From: Bacteroidales bacterium UBA5281
GTDB taxonomy: Bacteria > Bacteroidota > Bacteroidia > Bacteroidales > Lentimicrobiaceae
NCBI GenBank assembly: GCA_002410555.1
Contig: DHSR01000054.1
Span: 1-61,825, forward strand
DNA: 61,825 bases
Direction: 5' to 3'
The position numbers and the translations under genes were made by a program. This document shows, one piece after another, positions 34,174-43,409 of the stretch (positions are counted from its first letter, which is position 1; each line of letters opens with the position of its first letter). The notes under the pieces were generated by a model. The model was not told the DNA's origin and searched no databases. It was given only the letters and a program-made list of their open reading frames with translations.

Positions 34174-34181
34174 TATTTTTG
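34174..34181 (+). promoter_or_regulatory. Bacteroidota -7 box (TATTTTTG) of gtrA
   Basis: TATTTTTG lies 80 bases before the GTG start of the GtrA-family gene; no -33 box is clear. Confidence 0.4.
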
Positions 34182-34261
34182 CAAACTCAAATTCTTTAGC
34201 CATTCCCCTATTATGGAAATGTTGTGAAGAACATCAACTGTTGTTAATAATAGCCTAATCT

Positions 34262-34657
34262 GTGGTTGACATCCTTACCCGCGAAGTAGCGTGGAAATTT
34301 ATAAAATTCGGCATCGTTGGAATATCCGGCGTTCTGGTTGATTTTGGAGTTACCTATATCAGTAAAGAATGGCTTAAGATTCAAAAATACATAGCCAACG
34401 CCATTGGTTTTACCCTGGCAGCAAGCAGCAATTATTTTTTGAATCGCTGGTGGACATTTCACAGCCAAAACCCCGAAATAGCTATAGAATACGGAAGGTT
34501 TCTGATGATCTCACTGATTGGACTGGGAATCAATACACTGGTATTGTGGTTGCTCGTTTCTAAAGGTAAATACAATTTTTATCTGGCTAAATTATTTGCC
34601 ATTGCCGTAGTCACCATTTGGAATTTTATTGCAAACCTGAATTATACCTTTGTCTGA
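34262..34657 (+). CDS. GtrA-like membrane protein
   Basis: The 131-aa protein has four membrane helices in two hairpins and the GtrA signature KFGIVGISGVLVDFGVTY followed by SNYFLNRWWTF. GtrA-family proteins are thought to flip or translocate polyprenyl-linked sugars. The reading frame opens with GTG at 34262; no ATG is near the N-terminus. No glycosyltransferase lies beside it, unlike classic gtr operons. Confidence 0.9.
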   Translation: MVDILTREVAWKFIKFGIVGISGVLVDFGVTYISKEWLKIQKYIANAIGFTLAASSNYFLNRWWTFHSQNPEIAIEYGRFLMISLIGLGINTLVLWLLVSKGKYNFYLAKLFAIAVVTIWNFIANLNYTFV

Positions 34658-34686
34658 AAACCATGTAAATAATTCATGTATTTTCA

Positions 34687-35553
34687 TCAATGGGTTTTAG
34701 TCATGCTTTCGGGAATGGCCAGAATATAATCGGCTTTATTTTTGTTTTCTGCTGAAAGTGTGTCAATATTGGTTTGCTCAGAGCTGTTGATGGTCAAAAT
34801 TTTCAATTCGGGTGCAGCTTGTTTCAGGTACCAATTGATGCCTTCAAAATTATCAGAATGGTACGTTCCCTGAAAATGGAGGAATGTTTGGCCGGGTTTA
34901 AGATTTTTAAGTATAAAATAAGCCATGGTAGCATCTTTAACTGCCTGAGCGCGGGGCAAATTTTCATTCACATGCCCACCGGCCCCACCCATCATATCAA
35001 TCATGCCTTTATAACCGGGCAACTGAGCATCATAAGGAATGGGTAATGGTGCAATATATTGCCTGGCTTCGTCGCTCAAATCCATAAGTGCATCAAAACC
35101 TTCCCGGTTCACCAGTGAAGCATAGCGTCGTGGAATATTGGTTGCAACAAAGCGAAGGCCGCTGTCACGCGCAAAAGTCAGTAATGGTTTATAGTCCGTT
35201 TTGTAGTTGGACCAAAGCTTAGCCTCAGCTTCAAAATTTCGTTCGGCTACTTTTCCCGAAATGTATTCATCCAGTAATAAAGCATTATCTGCTTCAAACA
35301 TTTCAGCTCCCAATACCAACTGCTGTTTTTTTAAGTCATACAGACTTCGTGTAAGTTCAAATTGCAACCAATGGCTAATGGGATTATTATGTAGCTCACC
35401 AAAGAGTACAACATCAGCTTTAGCTGCATCTTTAACCAGCTGGCCAAAGTCGGTAACTTTGCCTTTGTGATTAAACAGTTTATAGGCAGGCTTATCGCCA
35501 CGCATTGCAACAAACAGAATAAATGTGAGCAAAAATAAAATGTTCTTTTTCAT
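34687..35553 (-). CDS. ChaN-like exported protein
   Basis: The 288-aa protein has an N-terminal hydrophobic signal (MKKNILFLLTFILFVAM), then the ChaN/DUF399 core: VVLFGELHNNPISHWLQ, LGAEMFEADNALLLDEY and FLHFQGTYHSDNFEGI. ChaN of Campylobacter binds haem; the conserved His and Glu here fit a metal- or haem-binding cleft. ATG 35553 gives the signal peptide. It starts one base after the cdd stop codon, so the two are coupled. Confidence 0.87.
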   Translation of the reverse strand: MKKNILFLLTFILFVAMRGDKPAYKLFNHKGKVTDFGQLVKDAAKADVVLFGELHNNPISHWLQFELTRSLYDLKKQQLVLGAEMFEADNALLLDEYISGKVAERNFEAEAKLWSNYKTDYKPLLTFARDSGLRFVATNIPRRYASLVNREGFDALMDLSDEARQYIAPLPIPYDAQLPGYKGMIDMMGGAGGHVNENLPRAQAVKDATMAYFILKNLKPGQTFLHFQGTYHSDNFEGINWYLKQAAPELKILTINSSEQTNIDTLSAENKNKADYILAIPESMTKTH

Positions 35554-35554
35554 A

Positions 35555-36049
35555 TCAGGGACGATATTTAAGATTTCCGGCAGTAAAAGAAAGGGGCAGC
35601 AGGTCACTTACACTCTCAACAACAATTGCTTTTCCGGTTTCACCGGTAAAAATAACGCGGATTTTTTTCTGCTGAAGGTTTTCATATTCCATAAGTACCT
35701 GCCGACAGGCACCACAAGGTGAAACAGGATCAACAATCTCGCCTCCGGGTGTTTTTATGGTAATGGCAATGGCTTCAATTTTCTGATCAGGAAATTGCGA
35801 CATGGCAGCAAACACAGCGACCCTTTCGGCACATAAACCTGAGGGATAAGCAGCATTTTCCTGGTTATTTCCGGTGACCACCTTCCCATTTGTCAGTTGT
35901 ACCGCAGCGCCAACTTTAAACCCGGAATAGGGTGCATATGCCCCCGAGGCGGCATTTACAGCATTATTAAGCAGGGCCCGATCTGGGCCGTCCAATTCGT
36001 TAAAATGATTGGCGTAACTTAACCGTAATTGTATTGATTTTTGCTCCAT
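35555..36049 (-). CDS. cdd: Cytidine deaminase
   Basis: Cdd converts cytidine or deoxycytidine to uridine forms in pyrimidine salvage. The 164-aa protein has zinc ligands in LCAERVAVF (Cys73, catalytic Glu75) and PCGACRQVL (Cys112, Cys115), the tetrameric all-Cys type. An N-terminal extension of about 25 residues precedes the core. Confidence 0.96.
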   Translation of the reverse strand: MEQKSIQLRLSYANHFNELDGPDRALLNNAVNAASGAYAPYSGFKVGAAVQLTNGKVVTGNNQENAAYPSGLCAERVAVFAAMSQFPDQKIEAIAITIKTPGGEIVDPVSPCGACRQVLMEYENLQQKKIRVIFTGETGKAIVVESVSDLLPLSFTAGNLKYRP

Positions 36050-36111
36050 AAGTCAAAATTTGGTCAATAAAGATACAATTTTTATTGTGAACTACTGATT
36101 TGCAGAAAGGT

Positions 36112-37776
36112 TTAATCCGATGGATGCTTTTTACCTCCAAAAAGCAAAAAGGCATTAAAAAAGGCAAAGAAAGTCGCACCAGCCTGAGTCTCAAGCGTAT
36201 CTTCTGTAAGCATTGACATAAATACGATTACAAAAAATACCAGGTAAAGGTATTCGTTAAATTTTCCCAGCTTTACCGCCGGATAAATCAGTGTAAACAA
36301 AAACCAGATGAAACCCAACAGTCCAAAAGAAATCGTAATGGCCAGAAACTGGTTGTGTGCCCGGTTTCTGAATGGTTGTTCCAGGCTTGAATCCATTTCA
36401 TTGTATGCCCTGTCAAATTCTTTTTTAATGTCTCCCGTACCCACTCCTGTAAGCCAGTGTTGCTTTATGATCCAGGCAGAGGTTTTCCAGTATTCAATAC
36501 GTTGCATCAGCGAAGAAGCATTCGGATCACCATGCCTGATATAATTCTGATATCCCATGGCCATTTGTTCAAGCCGGGGCTTAAGATTAAAGGTCTTTAG
36601 GTATTCCGCATTTGCTATGCCATTTTCAATATTCAAAATCTCCTCTTTGGTTAGCTGTCGCAATGCCATGGCATCTTTTCGCGCCCCTTTGGAATGTAAA
36701 AATCTGATTAAGGTATATTTGAGGAGCTGACCTTTCCGGTCGAGACTATCATAGGGGAAATCACTTATCTCATTCCAGGTATAGCGCATTTCCGTTTCAC
36801 ACAAATACAATCCAACATACTGCCCTTTCTCAATACCATAGGTAATGGTATCGTGTTTGTAAGGTGACCCAAATTTCGTATACCTGTCTAATTTGGAAAA
36901 ATCAACAGGAGTGGGATTGGTATAGGCTTCAAGAGAGTTTTTAAGGCTAAATAATACCACAACCAGGCCAACAATGATGGAAATAAACATGAGGGTGCGT
37001 AAAAAAGTACTCCTTATTCTTATTACCATCATGATGAGAAATATTAAACTCAACAGTAAAGTTATCAGAATACCTGTAAATGATTCAAGGATAAGTAAAA
37101 AGATAAGAAACCAGGTAATACCAAGATAAATTACAGCTTTTGCCCATAATGATCTGGGAGGATGTGCCTTAATGAAATGGATCAGAATAAAAATAGAAAA
37201 ACAAATGGTTAGACCAAATCTGATGTGTGAAATAAAAATACTCAGTTCACGGGGATCGCTTACATGACTGGTAAAAAGCACATACATACTGGCCATGGTT
37301 CCGGCAAAGACAGCCGAAACAAAAAATATGAGCACTAATTTAAACTTTTTACTATCAAAAGGGGGGCTTGTAGCATAGATTACCGGAAGTGCCAGCAGCG
37401 GCAGTTTAATCCTGAGGTCTTTCAGAGCATATTGCCAATCGGTGGTGTAAATGAGACCAACAACATGGAGCAGATAAAAAGATACAATGACCAGGGCTGC
37501 CGGGTTATTGAAAAATCTCCGGAATTTTTCACCAAGATTCCTGCCTGTATTCATTAAAAAAACTACAGTTTTTCCCCATGCCTTTCGATGGCTGTTGGAA
37601 TGATCAGCAATTTCCGCCCCGTCAAAAGTCCAGAAAATGAGTAATAGAAACTGAGCCACACTCATTCCAAATTCAGAAAGTGGAATTGAAACGGCAAGCA
37701 AAATAGTGGCATACAGCAAAGGCAAACCAAGGTTCAGCCTTTGGCCACTAATTCCGGGAGCCCGTCTATTCCACAT
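36112..37776 (-). CDS. O-antigen ligase/polymerase family membrane protein
   Basis: The 554-aa polytopic protein has about ten or more membrane helices and a large periplasmic loop (about residues 275-455) with the Wzy_C hallmark GVGTGDIKKEF and RAHNQFLAI. Family members join O-antigen or other glycans to lipid A core or polymerise them. It lies 7 bases after ctpA in a mixed operon, away from any glycan gene cluster. Confidence 0.9.
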   Translation of the reverse strand: MWNRRAPGISGQRLNLGLPLLYATILLAVSIPLSEFGMSVAQFLLLIFWTFDGAEIADHSNSHRKAWGKTVVFLMNTGRNLGEKFRRFFNNPAALVIVSFYLLHVVGLIYTTDWQYALKDLRIKLPLLALPVIYATSPPFDSKKFKLVLIFFVSAVFAGTMASMYVLFTSHVSDPRELSIFISHIRFGLTICFSIFILIHFIKAHPPRSLWAKAVIYLGITWFLIFLLILESFTGILITLLLSLIFLIMMVIRIRSTFLRTLMFISIIVGLVVVLFSLKNSLEAYTNPTPVDFSKLDRYTKFGSPYKHDTITYGIEKGQYVGLYLCETEMRYTWNEISDFPYDSLDRKGQLLKYTLIRFLHSKGARKDAMALRQLTKEEILNIENGIANAEYLKTFNLKPRLEQMAMGYQNYIRHGDPNASSLMQRIEYWKTSAWIIKQHWLTGVGTGDIKKEFDRAYNEMDSSLEQPFRNRAHNQFLAITISFGLLGFIWFLFTLIYPAVKLGKFNEYLYLVFFVIVFMSMLTEDTLETQAGATFFAFFNAFLLFGGKKHPSD

Positions 37777-37783
37777 AATACAA

Positions 37784-39457
37784 TCAGGATTTTGGTTTGG
37801 CAGATGTATTGGTAAGGATACCTGAATATTCTCCGGAATTATTGAGTAGTTCTATGGCAATTTTCACTTCAGGGTCTTCAGTTACCATGGCTTCTACCCT
37901 GCCTTTTTGGGCATAATAGCGGGCCACTATTTCACTACGAAGCATAGAACTGATCTCCTGTCTGAATTTAATCAAATCGCTTTCCTTATTGTGTTTCATT
38001 TTGGTTTCCAGATCAGCCAGATCATCTTTAAGCTCTTCGTTGTACTTTTCATGCGCAGTGGCCTGCTTTAACTGAGCCAGCAATCTTTCGCTTCTGGTAA
38101 CATAATCGTATTCCTTATCCTCTAACCATTTTACAAAATCGTCATACATCTGATCGGTAATGGTAAACTGCCTGGCCGGAAGTATGGTATCGTGCTCGCG
38201 TTTAAACTGATTGGCGTAATCAAAAATAAGATAACGACTAATCAAACTGATGGCTATGTTGCTCATCGGCGGATCTTCCGTTACGATATCGGGTTCAATG
38301 CCGCCACCATCATATACCAGGCGTCCGGCTTTGGTTTTAAACTCATGTATCAGCGAATCGGGGATCTTTCCGGAAAAGCCGAGGCTGTCTCTGTGGCCAT
38401 AATCAATAGCCTGGATGCATCGTCCGCTGGGTATGTAATATTTGGCCACAGTTACTTTCATCTGCGTTTTATAACTTAAAGGTAAAATATTCTGCACCAG
38501 GCCTTTACCAAAAGTTCGTTTCCCTACAATCACCGCTCTGTCAAGGTCCTGCAAGGCACCTGCCACAATTTCCGATGCAGAGGCACTGTAATCATTTACC
38601 AGCACCACCACCGGAATTTCAGTATCTATTGGCTGCATTATGGTTTTGTATGATTTATTGCGGTCGGGCGATTTGCCTTTGGTGCTTACTATTAGTTCAC
38701 CCTTTCTAACAAAGAAGTTGGCAATATTTACTGCCTCGTTCATCAGGCCGCCTCCATTATCGCGCAGATCAATGATGAGTGAAGAAAGCTTATCTTTTTC
38801 CCGCAATGCCAAAAAAGCTTCCTTAAACTCTTTGGATGAAGTCTGGGTGAAGCCGGAAAGTTTGATGTAACCGGTTTTATCGTTGAGCATCAAAGAATGG
38901 GTAACATTTGGGATGGCTACATTCTCGCGCGTAACTTCTATTTCTGTCGGCATGGGAAGTCCTTCCCGCTGAATCAGCAATTTTACTTTGGTACCGGGCT
39001 GACCCTTAAGTCCCATGCTCACATCGCTCACTGATTTTCCTTTGGCGTCCTTATCATTCACCTTAAGTATGCGGTCGCCCTGTATCAATCCGGCTTTCAT
39101 GGCAGGTGAATTTTCGTAAGGTTCAGAAATCACCACATACCCTCCCTGCTGATGAATAAGTGCACCAATACCACCGTATTGTCCTGTAGTCATAAATGTG
39201 TAATCTTCAATATCAGCTTCAGGAATAAAGACGGTATATGGATCCAGGCGGTCGAGAATGGCTTCAATGCCATAAGTAATCAGCTCTCCATGATTAAGCT
39301 CATCTACATAGCTATTGTTAAGCTCCTTATACATACTCACAAAAATATCGAGATTTTTTGATATCTCAAAGTCTGAGGAGTTTACCTGTGCCCTGACTGT
39401 TATGTTAACTGTAAGGCTGAATGCAACCAAAAGGAGAAAGGCAGGTATTTTTTTCAT
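37784..39457 (-). CDS. Carboxy-terminal processing peptidase (S41, CtpA-like)
   Basis: The 557-aa exported protease has a signal peptide (about residues 1-23), a helical N-terminal domain, a PDZ domain (about 80-175) and the S41 core. Catalytic Ser is in NDYSASASEI and Lys in GKRTFGKGLVQ. A long C-terminal region of about 150 residues is rich in charged helices. CtpA enzymes trim exported proteins and cell-wall enzymes. It is downstream of yidD by 77 bases. Confidence 0.95.
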   Translation of the reverse strand: MKKIPAFLLLVAFSLTVNITVRAQVNSSDFEISKNLDIFVSMYKELNNSYVDELNHGELITYGIEAILDRLDPYTVFIPEADIEDYTFMTTGQYGGIGALIHQQGGYVVISEPYENSPAMKAGLIQGDRILKVNDKDAKGKSVSDVSMGLKGQPGTKVKLLIQREGLPMPTEIEVTRENVAIPNVTHSLMLNDKTGYIKLSGFTQTSSKEFKEAFLALREKDKLSSLIIDLRDNGGGLMNEAVNIANFFVRKGELIVSTKGKSPDRNKSYKTIMQPIDTEIPVVVLVNDYSASASEIVAGALQDLDRAVIVGKRTFGKGLVQNILPLSYKTQMKVTVAKYYIPSGRCIQAIDYGHRDSLGFSGKIPDSLIHEFKTKAGRLVYDGGGIEPDIVTEDPPMSNIAISLISRYLIFDYANQFKREHDTILPARQFTITDQMYDDFVKWLEDKEYDYVTRSERLLAQLKQATAHEKYNEELKDDLADLETKMKHNKESDLIKFRQEISSMLRSEIVARYYAQKGRVEAMVTEDPEVKIAIELLNNSGEYSGILTNTSAKPKS

Positions 39458-39534
39458 TCTATGTGCTTTGATTAAAATTTAAAATATTGTTAATCGACAG
39501 ATTATCAATTCATTATTTTTGAAACACCACATAT

Positions 39535-39756
39535 TCAAGGAACAGGATCATATCCACTACCACCCCAGGGGTGGCAGGATGCCATCCGTTTTATGGTCAA
39601 CCAGCCACCTTTTAGTGGCCCGTATTTCTTCAAGGCTTCAATTCCATACTGAGAGCATGTAGGCGTATAGCGGCATGATGGGGGCAGGTAAGGTGAAACC
39701 GCCCACTGATATACGCGGATGATGCCTACCAGCAGCTTAGTGAAGAGTTTTCGCAT
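39535..39756 (-). CDS. yidD: Membrane protein insertion efficiency factor YidD
   Basis: This 73-aa protein has the family pattern YQWAVSPYLPPSCRYTPTCS followed by YGIEALKKYG and HPWGGSGYDPVP. It overlaps the end of rnpA by 20 bases. The rnpA-yidD pair is ancient, but the usual partners rpmH and yidC are not here. Confidence 0.97.
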   Translation of the reverse strand: MRKLFTKLLVGIIRVYQWAVSPYLPPSCRYTPTCSQYGIEALKKYGPLKGGWLTIKRMASCHPWGGSGYDPVP

Positions 39757-40114
39757 ATTCCTCGTTTAAACGTTGAAGCAGGAAAATTATTATAGTTTCC
39801 ATAGTTTTATATTCGGGCATGGTTTTACCCGAATATAAGAAAGCAAAATCACATCCTTCTCCTTCTTTGAGTTCATGGAGCAGATGTTTGTTTTTCCGGT
39901 AACATTCCCTCATTAAACGGCGGATCCGGTTACGGTCAACAGCGCGGTGAAAGTTACGTTTGGGAATGCTAAAAAACACACGGTAGCCGCTTGCATCACT
40001 GGTAAAGCGCCATACCAGTCGCACAGGATGCTTAAATAAACTATTCCCTTTGGTGAACAGTAATTCAATGGCTACAGTACCACTAAGACGTTCCTGTTTA
40101 CGAAAGGTTTGCAT
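39737..40114 (-). CDS. rnpA: Ribonuclease P protein component
   Basis: RnpA binds RNase P RNA and helps process pre-tRNA 5' ends. The 125-aa protein has the N-terminal FRKQERLSG and the RNR motif region AVDRNRIRRLMRECYR. It follows hemD by 39 bases and overlaps yidD. Confidence 0.96.
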   Translation of the reverse strand: MQTFRKQERLSGTVAIELLFTKGNSLFKHPVRLVWRFTSDASGYRVFFSIPKRNFHRAVDRNRIRRLMRECYRKNKHLLHELKEGEGCDFAFLYSGKTMPEYKTMETIIIFLLQRLNEEYAKTLH

Positions 40115-40153
40115 AATGGTATAATTCAGAGCAACCGATGGTGTCTGCAGACT

Positions 40154-40909
40154 TTATTTTCCCTTATGATTATTGGCCAGAAACTGATCAATGGCCCTGG
40201 CCATACTCGGCGCTTTTTCGTTGGGGGCCTCTATTGCTACCTTCAGGCCGAATTCACGGGCAGCCTGGGCAGTGATGGGCCCAAATACGCCAATCAATTG
40301 ATCTTTTTGCTTGTAATTCTTAAAATTCTTAAGCAATGACTTAATACCTGCAGGACTAAAGAAAACCATCAAATCATATTTCTCCGGCTCAAGGAACGAC
40401 ATGTCTTCCGAAACAGTACGATACATAATTACCTTGTCATAGTCAATCTTTTGTAAATCAAGCAAATCGCTTAATTCGGGATTATGATCTTCGTTACATG
40501 GCAGTAGATAGCGCTCATTCTTATGTTTGCGAATGGAATCTACCAAATCAGAAAGCTCCTGATTACTAAAGAAGATTTTGCGTTTGCGATATTGTATGTA
40601 CTTTTGAAGATATAGGGCAATGGCTTCTGCAGAACAAAAATATTTCATGCTTTCGGGCACTTCGAACCGGAGTTCACCTGCCAGCCTGAAAAAATTATCT
40701 ACTCCATGTTTACTGGTAAAAATCACAGCACTGTGCTCGCTCAGCCTCACTTTGTTCTCTTTGCGGAAATCAATAGAGCTTAAACCTTCTATTCGGAAGA
40801 ATTTATGAAAATCTATGTTGATTCCGTATTTTTTAACAATATCCGCATAAGGCGATTTTTCGATTTCAGCAGGCCGGGGTTGTGAAATGAGTATGTTCTT
40901 AACTTTCAA
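40154..40909 (-). CDS. hemD: Uroporphyrinogen-III synthase
   Basis: The 251-aa protein cyclises hydroxymethylbilane for haem, sirohaem and cobalamin. The family is poorly conserved; recognisable parts are ILISQPRPAEIEKSPY at the start, VIFTSKHGVDNFF, and VFFSPAGIKSLLKNF. It begins with TTG (40907-40909): an in-frame TAG two codons upstream rules out an earlier start. Neighbours DUF4271 and rnpA are its usual Bacteroidota partners. Confidence 0.88.
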   Translation of the reverse strand: MKVKNILISQPRPAEIEKSPYADIVKKYGINIDFHKFFRIEGLSSIDFRKENKVRLSEHSAVIFTSKHGVDNFFRLAGELRFEVPESMKYFCSAEAIALYLQKYIQYRKRKIFFSNQELSDLVDSIRKHKNERYLLPCNEDHNPELSDLLDLQKIDYDKVIMYRTVSEDMSFLEPEKYDLMVFFSPAGIKSLLKNFKNYKQKDQLIGVFGPITAQAAREFGLKVAIEAPNEKAPSMARAIDQFLANNHKGK

Positions 40910-40968
40910 AATCTATCAGGATTAAAACGTTAAAAATATTTTGAGCAGAAATTTTACTTAACATATTG

Positions 40969-41886
40969 TTAATCAAATAGATTAATCAATTTAGCAAGTA
41001 TTAAAACGGGTAAAATTTCGAGGGTGCAAAGATACAAAAATAAATACACAACCGAAAACGATTGTACTTTCAATCCAACTAAAAATAAACGCAGAAAACG
41101 ATAGCTGTAGATAATAATATATATACCGGCTATAACATAAAGCAAAGTGGCTTCACCGGTATAAAACCAGGAAAATACCACTGGAAAAACAATTAAACCG
41201 GTAACAATATTAAAAACAATATTGGTAAGTATGAATTCAGATGCGAAATGTGCTACGCGAAATAAACTACCGGTAAAGCTGACCAATAAATTTTTGGAAA
41301 TCCAGATGATTGTTATGGCGCTTACTAAAAAAGCAAAAATCCAGACTGCATCTATTTCCGGAACAGGGATTGAAATAAAACGGTTTATTAATCCAAATGC
41401 AAACGATGCTGTGGCAAGAATATATATAATGGCCAACCCTGGCATGATGCGTTCACGAATGAGGTTACCATCTCTAACCAGTTGATTTACATGGTGGGGA
41501 GCATAAAAGGCTTTAAAAATCTGTCTGAGCCGCCGGCTAAAAAAATGCCTCCCCCATGCCAGCAGAACCAGGATAAGCACCAAAGCAAGAGTAATAAAAT
41601 CGTATTGAGACGCCTGATGTTCCACTGGTTTCATGTCAACCGGTTTTGGTTGATGTGTCTGCAGCAGTGAAGGACGAATTACCACAGTATCTTCCAGAAC
41701 AGGTTCAGGCAATATAATCTCCCTGATTTCGAACCTGAAAGTAGAATCAACAGGCAAAGGATTAAGACTGTCAGCCAGAAAAAAGAAGTAATCGCTGATG
41801 GTATCAATGGCTGAAACGGGCTCCACATACTGAAGCAATTGCAGGCTATTGGCCTGAGCGGAGGGTTGCAGGTTGGTTAATGTCAT
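40969..41886 (-). CDS. DUF4271 membrane protein
   Basis: The 305-aa protein has a soluble N-terminal region of about 90 residues and then about seven membrane helices. I place it in DUF4271 from its architecture and from the conserved Bacteroidota order DUF4271-hemD. Function is unknown. It heads a leftward cluster that may run through to the chaN-like gene, and has a -7 box 8 bases before the ATG. Confidence 0.8.
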   Translation of the reverse strand: MTLTNLQPSAQANSLQLLQYVEPVSAIDTISDYFFFLADSLNPLPVDSTFRFEIREIILPEPVLEDTVVIRPSLLQTHQPKPVDMKPVEHQASQYDFITLALVLILVLLAWGRHFFSRRLRQIFKAFYAPHHVNQLVRDGNLIRERIMPGLAIIYILATASFAFGLINRFISIPVPEIDAVWIFAFLVSAITIIWISKNLLVSFTGSLFRVAHFASEFILTNIVFNIVTGLIVFPVVFSWFYTGEATLLYVIAGIYIIIYSYRFLRLFLVGLKVQSFSVVYLFLYLCTLEILPVLILAKLINLFD

Positions 41887-41893
41887 CGCGGAG

Positions 41894-41901
41894 CAAAATT
41901 A
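41894..41901 (-). promoter_or_regulatory. Bacteroidota -7 box (TAATTTTG) of the DUF4271 operon
   Basis: The minus strand reads TAATTTTG only 7 bases before the DUF4271 ATG, which would give a nearly leaderless transcript or a slightly later start. Confidence 0.4.
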
Positions 41902-42322
41902 GCTTTTTATAGTTAAAGTGAGTTGAACCAGAGTGTATAATGCATATAAAATTCAACCATGAGCCTTCTCCGGATAATGCATTTTTGCATAAAGACCAAA
42001 TTCACAAATAATTGCTAAGTTTAATATTATGTTTTCAATTCTCTGTAGGCCCTGGTTTCTGAGTACCACCCAGCCGCAACTTAGTGAAAGCTGATCTTAG
42101 TGGCATTCCTTTTCTTTTAATTATTGGCAACTGCCTCTATTATTGATATGGACATGATGATGTCTTGTGCATTAATGTCCGGGGCAACAGTAAATCGATT
42201 ATCCATTTGCAACCGATAGTTTTACATTTCATCGCCCCCCCCAATGAAAAATCTCCCTGCCTAATTCATCACGTGAACAATTCCGGCACATAAACTAATT
42301 CAGTTTTTACGTAAAATAGTCC
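41902..42322. other. Intergenic region with a dispersed repeat
   Basis: No credible gene between the divergent DUF4271 and pta genes. It holds a small hairpin ATGCA-TTTT-TGCAT (41977-41990) and copy 2 of the 69-bp repeat (42036-42104). The rest is featureless. Confidence 0.5.
42036..42104 (+). repeat. 69-bp dispersed repeat, copy 2
   Basis: This segment is 53/69 identical, without gaps, to the reverse complement of 16552-16620. The best blocks are CCCTGG, CCAGCC and TAGTGAAAG. Both copies are intergenic. Confidence 0.85.
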
Positions 42323-42330
42323 TACTTTTG
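42323..42330 (+). promoter_or_regulatory. Bacteroidota -7 box (TACTTTTG) of the pta operon
   Basis: TACTTTTG lies 45 bases before the pta ATG and overlaps the first codon of a longer in-frame reading, which supports the downstream ATG as the start. Confidence 0.5.
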
Positions 42331-42375
42331 CAAAAGTTCTGTGGTCAATTTCAACCTTCAATATTTACACCATAT

Positions 42376-43377
42376 ATGTCCCTTATTAAATCCATCCGGG
42401 AAAATGCTCAGAAACTCAATAAGTGTATCATTCTTGCCGAAGGCACTGAGGAGCGTACCCTGAAAGCTGCAGATTTTATTCTAAAAGAAAAGCTTGCACG
42501 AATTATATTGCTTGGGAATAAGCAGGTAATTATGGCCATGAGTTTGCAATATGGGCTTGATCATGTTGCCCGGGCACGCATTATTGATCCGGAACAAAAC
42601 CCCGACCATCAAAAGCATGCTGACCTGCTTTACGAAATACGTAAGTCGAAAGGTTTAACGCCAGAAGAGGCCTCTCTGCTTGCAAAGGATCCGCTATACC
42701 TGGCAACACTACTTATTAAAAGCGGGGAAGCCGATGGTGAAGTGGCCGGTGCCATCAATTCAACAGGCAATGTATTGAAGCCGGCTTTTCAGGTGGTTAA
42801 AACCCTGCCCGGAATACAGGTAGTCTCCGGTGCTTTTTTGATGATTTTCAAAGAAAATCCTTATGTTCCGGAAAACATACTGGTATTTGCCGATTGTGCC
42901 GTAAATCCCGACCCGACAGCCTCAGAACTTGCCCAGATTGCCATATCAACGGCACAAACTGCAAGAAACATTGCTCATTTGGAACCCAGAGTGGCTATGC
43001 TAAGTTTCTCAACCAAGGGGAGTGCAAAACATACCTTATGCGATAAAGTGATTGAGGCTACGCGTCTGGCCCGTGAAATGGCTCCCGACATTCCCATAGA
43101 TGGCGAATTGCAGGCCGACGCCGCTCTCGTTGAAGCAGTGGGTATGCATAAGGCACCCGGAAGTTCTATTGCCGGCAAGGCAAATGTATTGGTTTTTCCG
43201 GGATTGGAATCAGGCAACATTGCCTATAAACTGGTTCAACGTTTGTCGGGTGCAGAGGCCATTGGCCCCATTTTACAGGGCATGGCCGCTCCCATCAACG
43301 ATCTTTCGCGGGGTTGTTCGGTAAGTGACATTGTAAATCTTGTAGCCATTACCGCCAATCAGTGTGCAAACATATAA
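42376..43377 (+). CDS. pta: Phosphate acetyltransferase
   Basis: Pta interconverts acetyl-CoA and acetyl phosphate. The 333-aa protein is the short form: CIILAEGTEERTLKAA, EVAGAINSTGNVLKPA, DCAVNPDPTASELAQIAI and DGELQADAALVEAVG are family landmarks. It begins an operon with an Hbd-like gene and ackA, so acetyl phosphate made here is used for ATP by AckA. Confidence 0.95.
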   Translation: MSLIKSIRENAQKLNKCIILAEGTEERTLKAADFILKEKLARIILLGNKQVIMAMSLQYGLDHVARARIIDPEQNPDHQKHADLLYEIRKSKGLTPEEASLLAKDPLYLATLLIKSGEADGEVAGAINSTGNVLKPAFQVVKTLPGIQVVSGAFLMIFKENPYVPENILVFADCAVNPDPTASELAQIAISTAQTARNIAHLEPRVAMLSFSTKGSAKHTLCDKVIEATRLAREMAPDIPIDGELQADAALVEAVGMHKAPGSSIAGKANVLVFPGLESGNIAYKLVQRLSGAEAIGPILQGMAAPINDLSRGCSVSDIVNLVAITANQCANI

Positions 43378-43409
43378 CTGAATATATTCCTTCTTTAATT
43401 AAAACACAA

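Noticed and set aside
41977..41990. Hairpin ATGCA-TTTT-TGCAT as a terminator
   Set aside because: The stem is only 5 bp with no T-run, and it lies upstream of both divergent genes.
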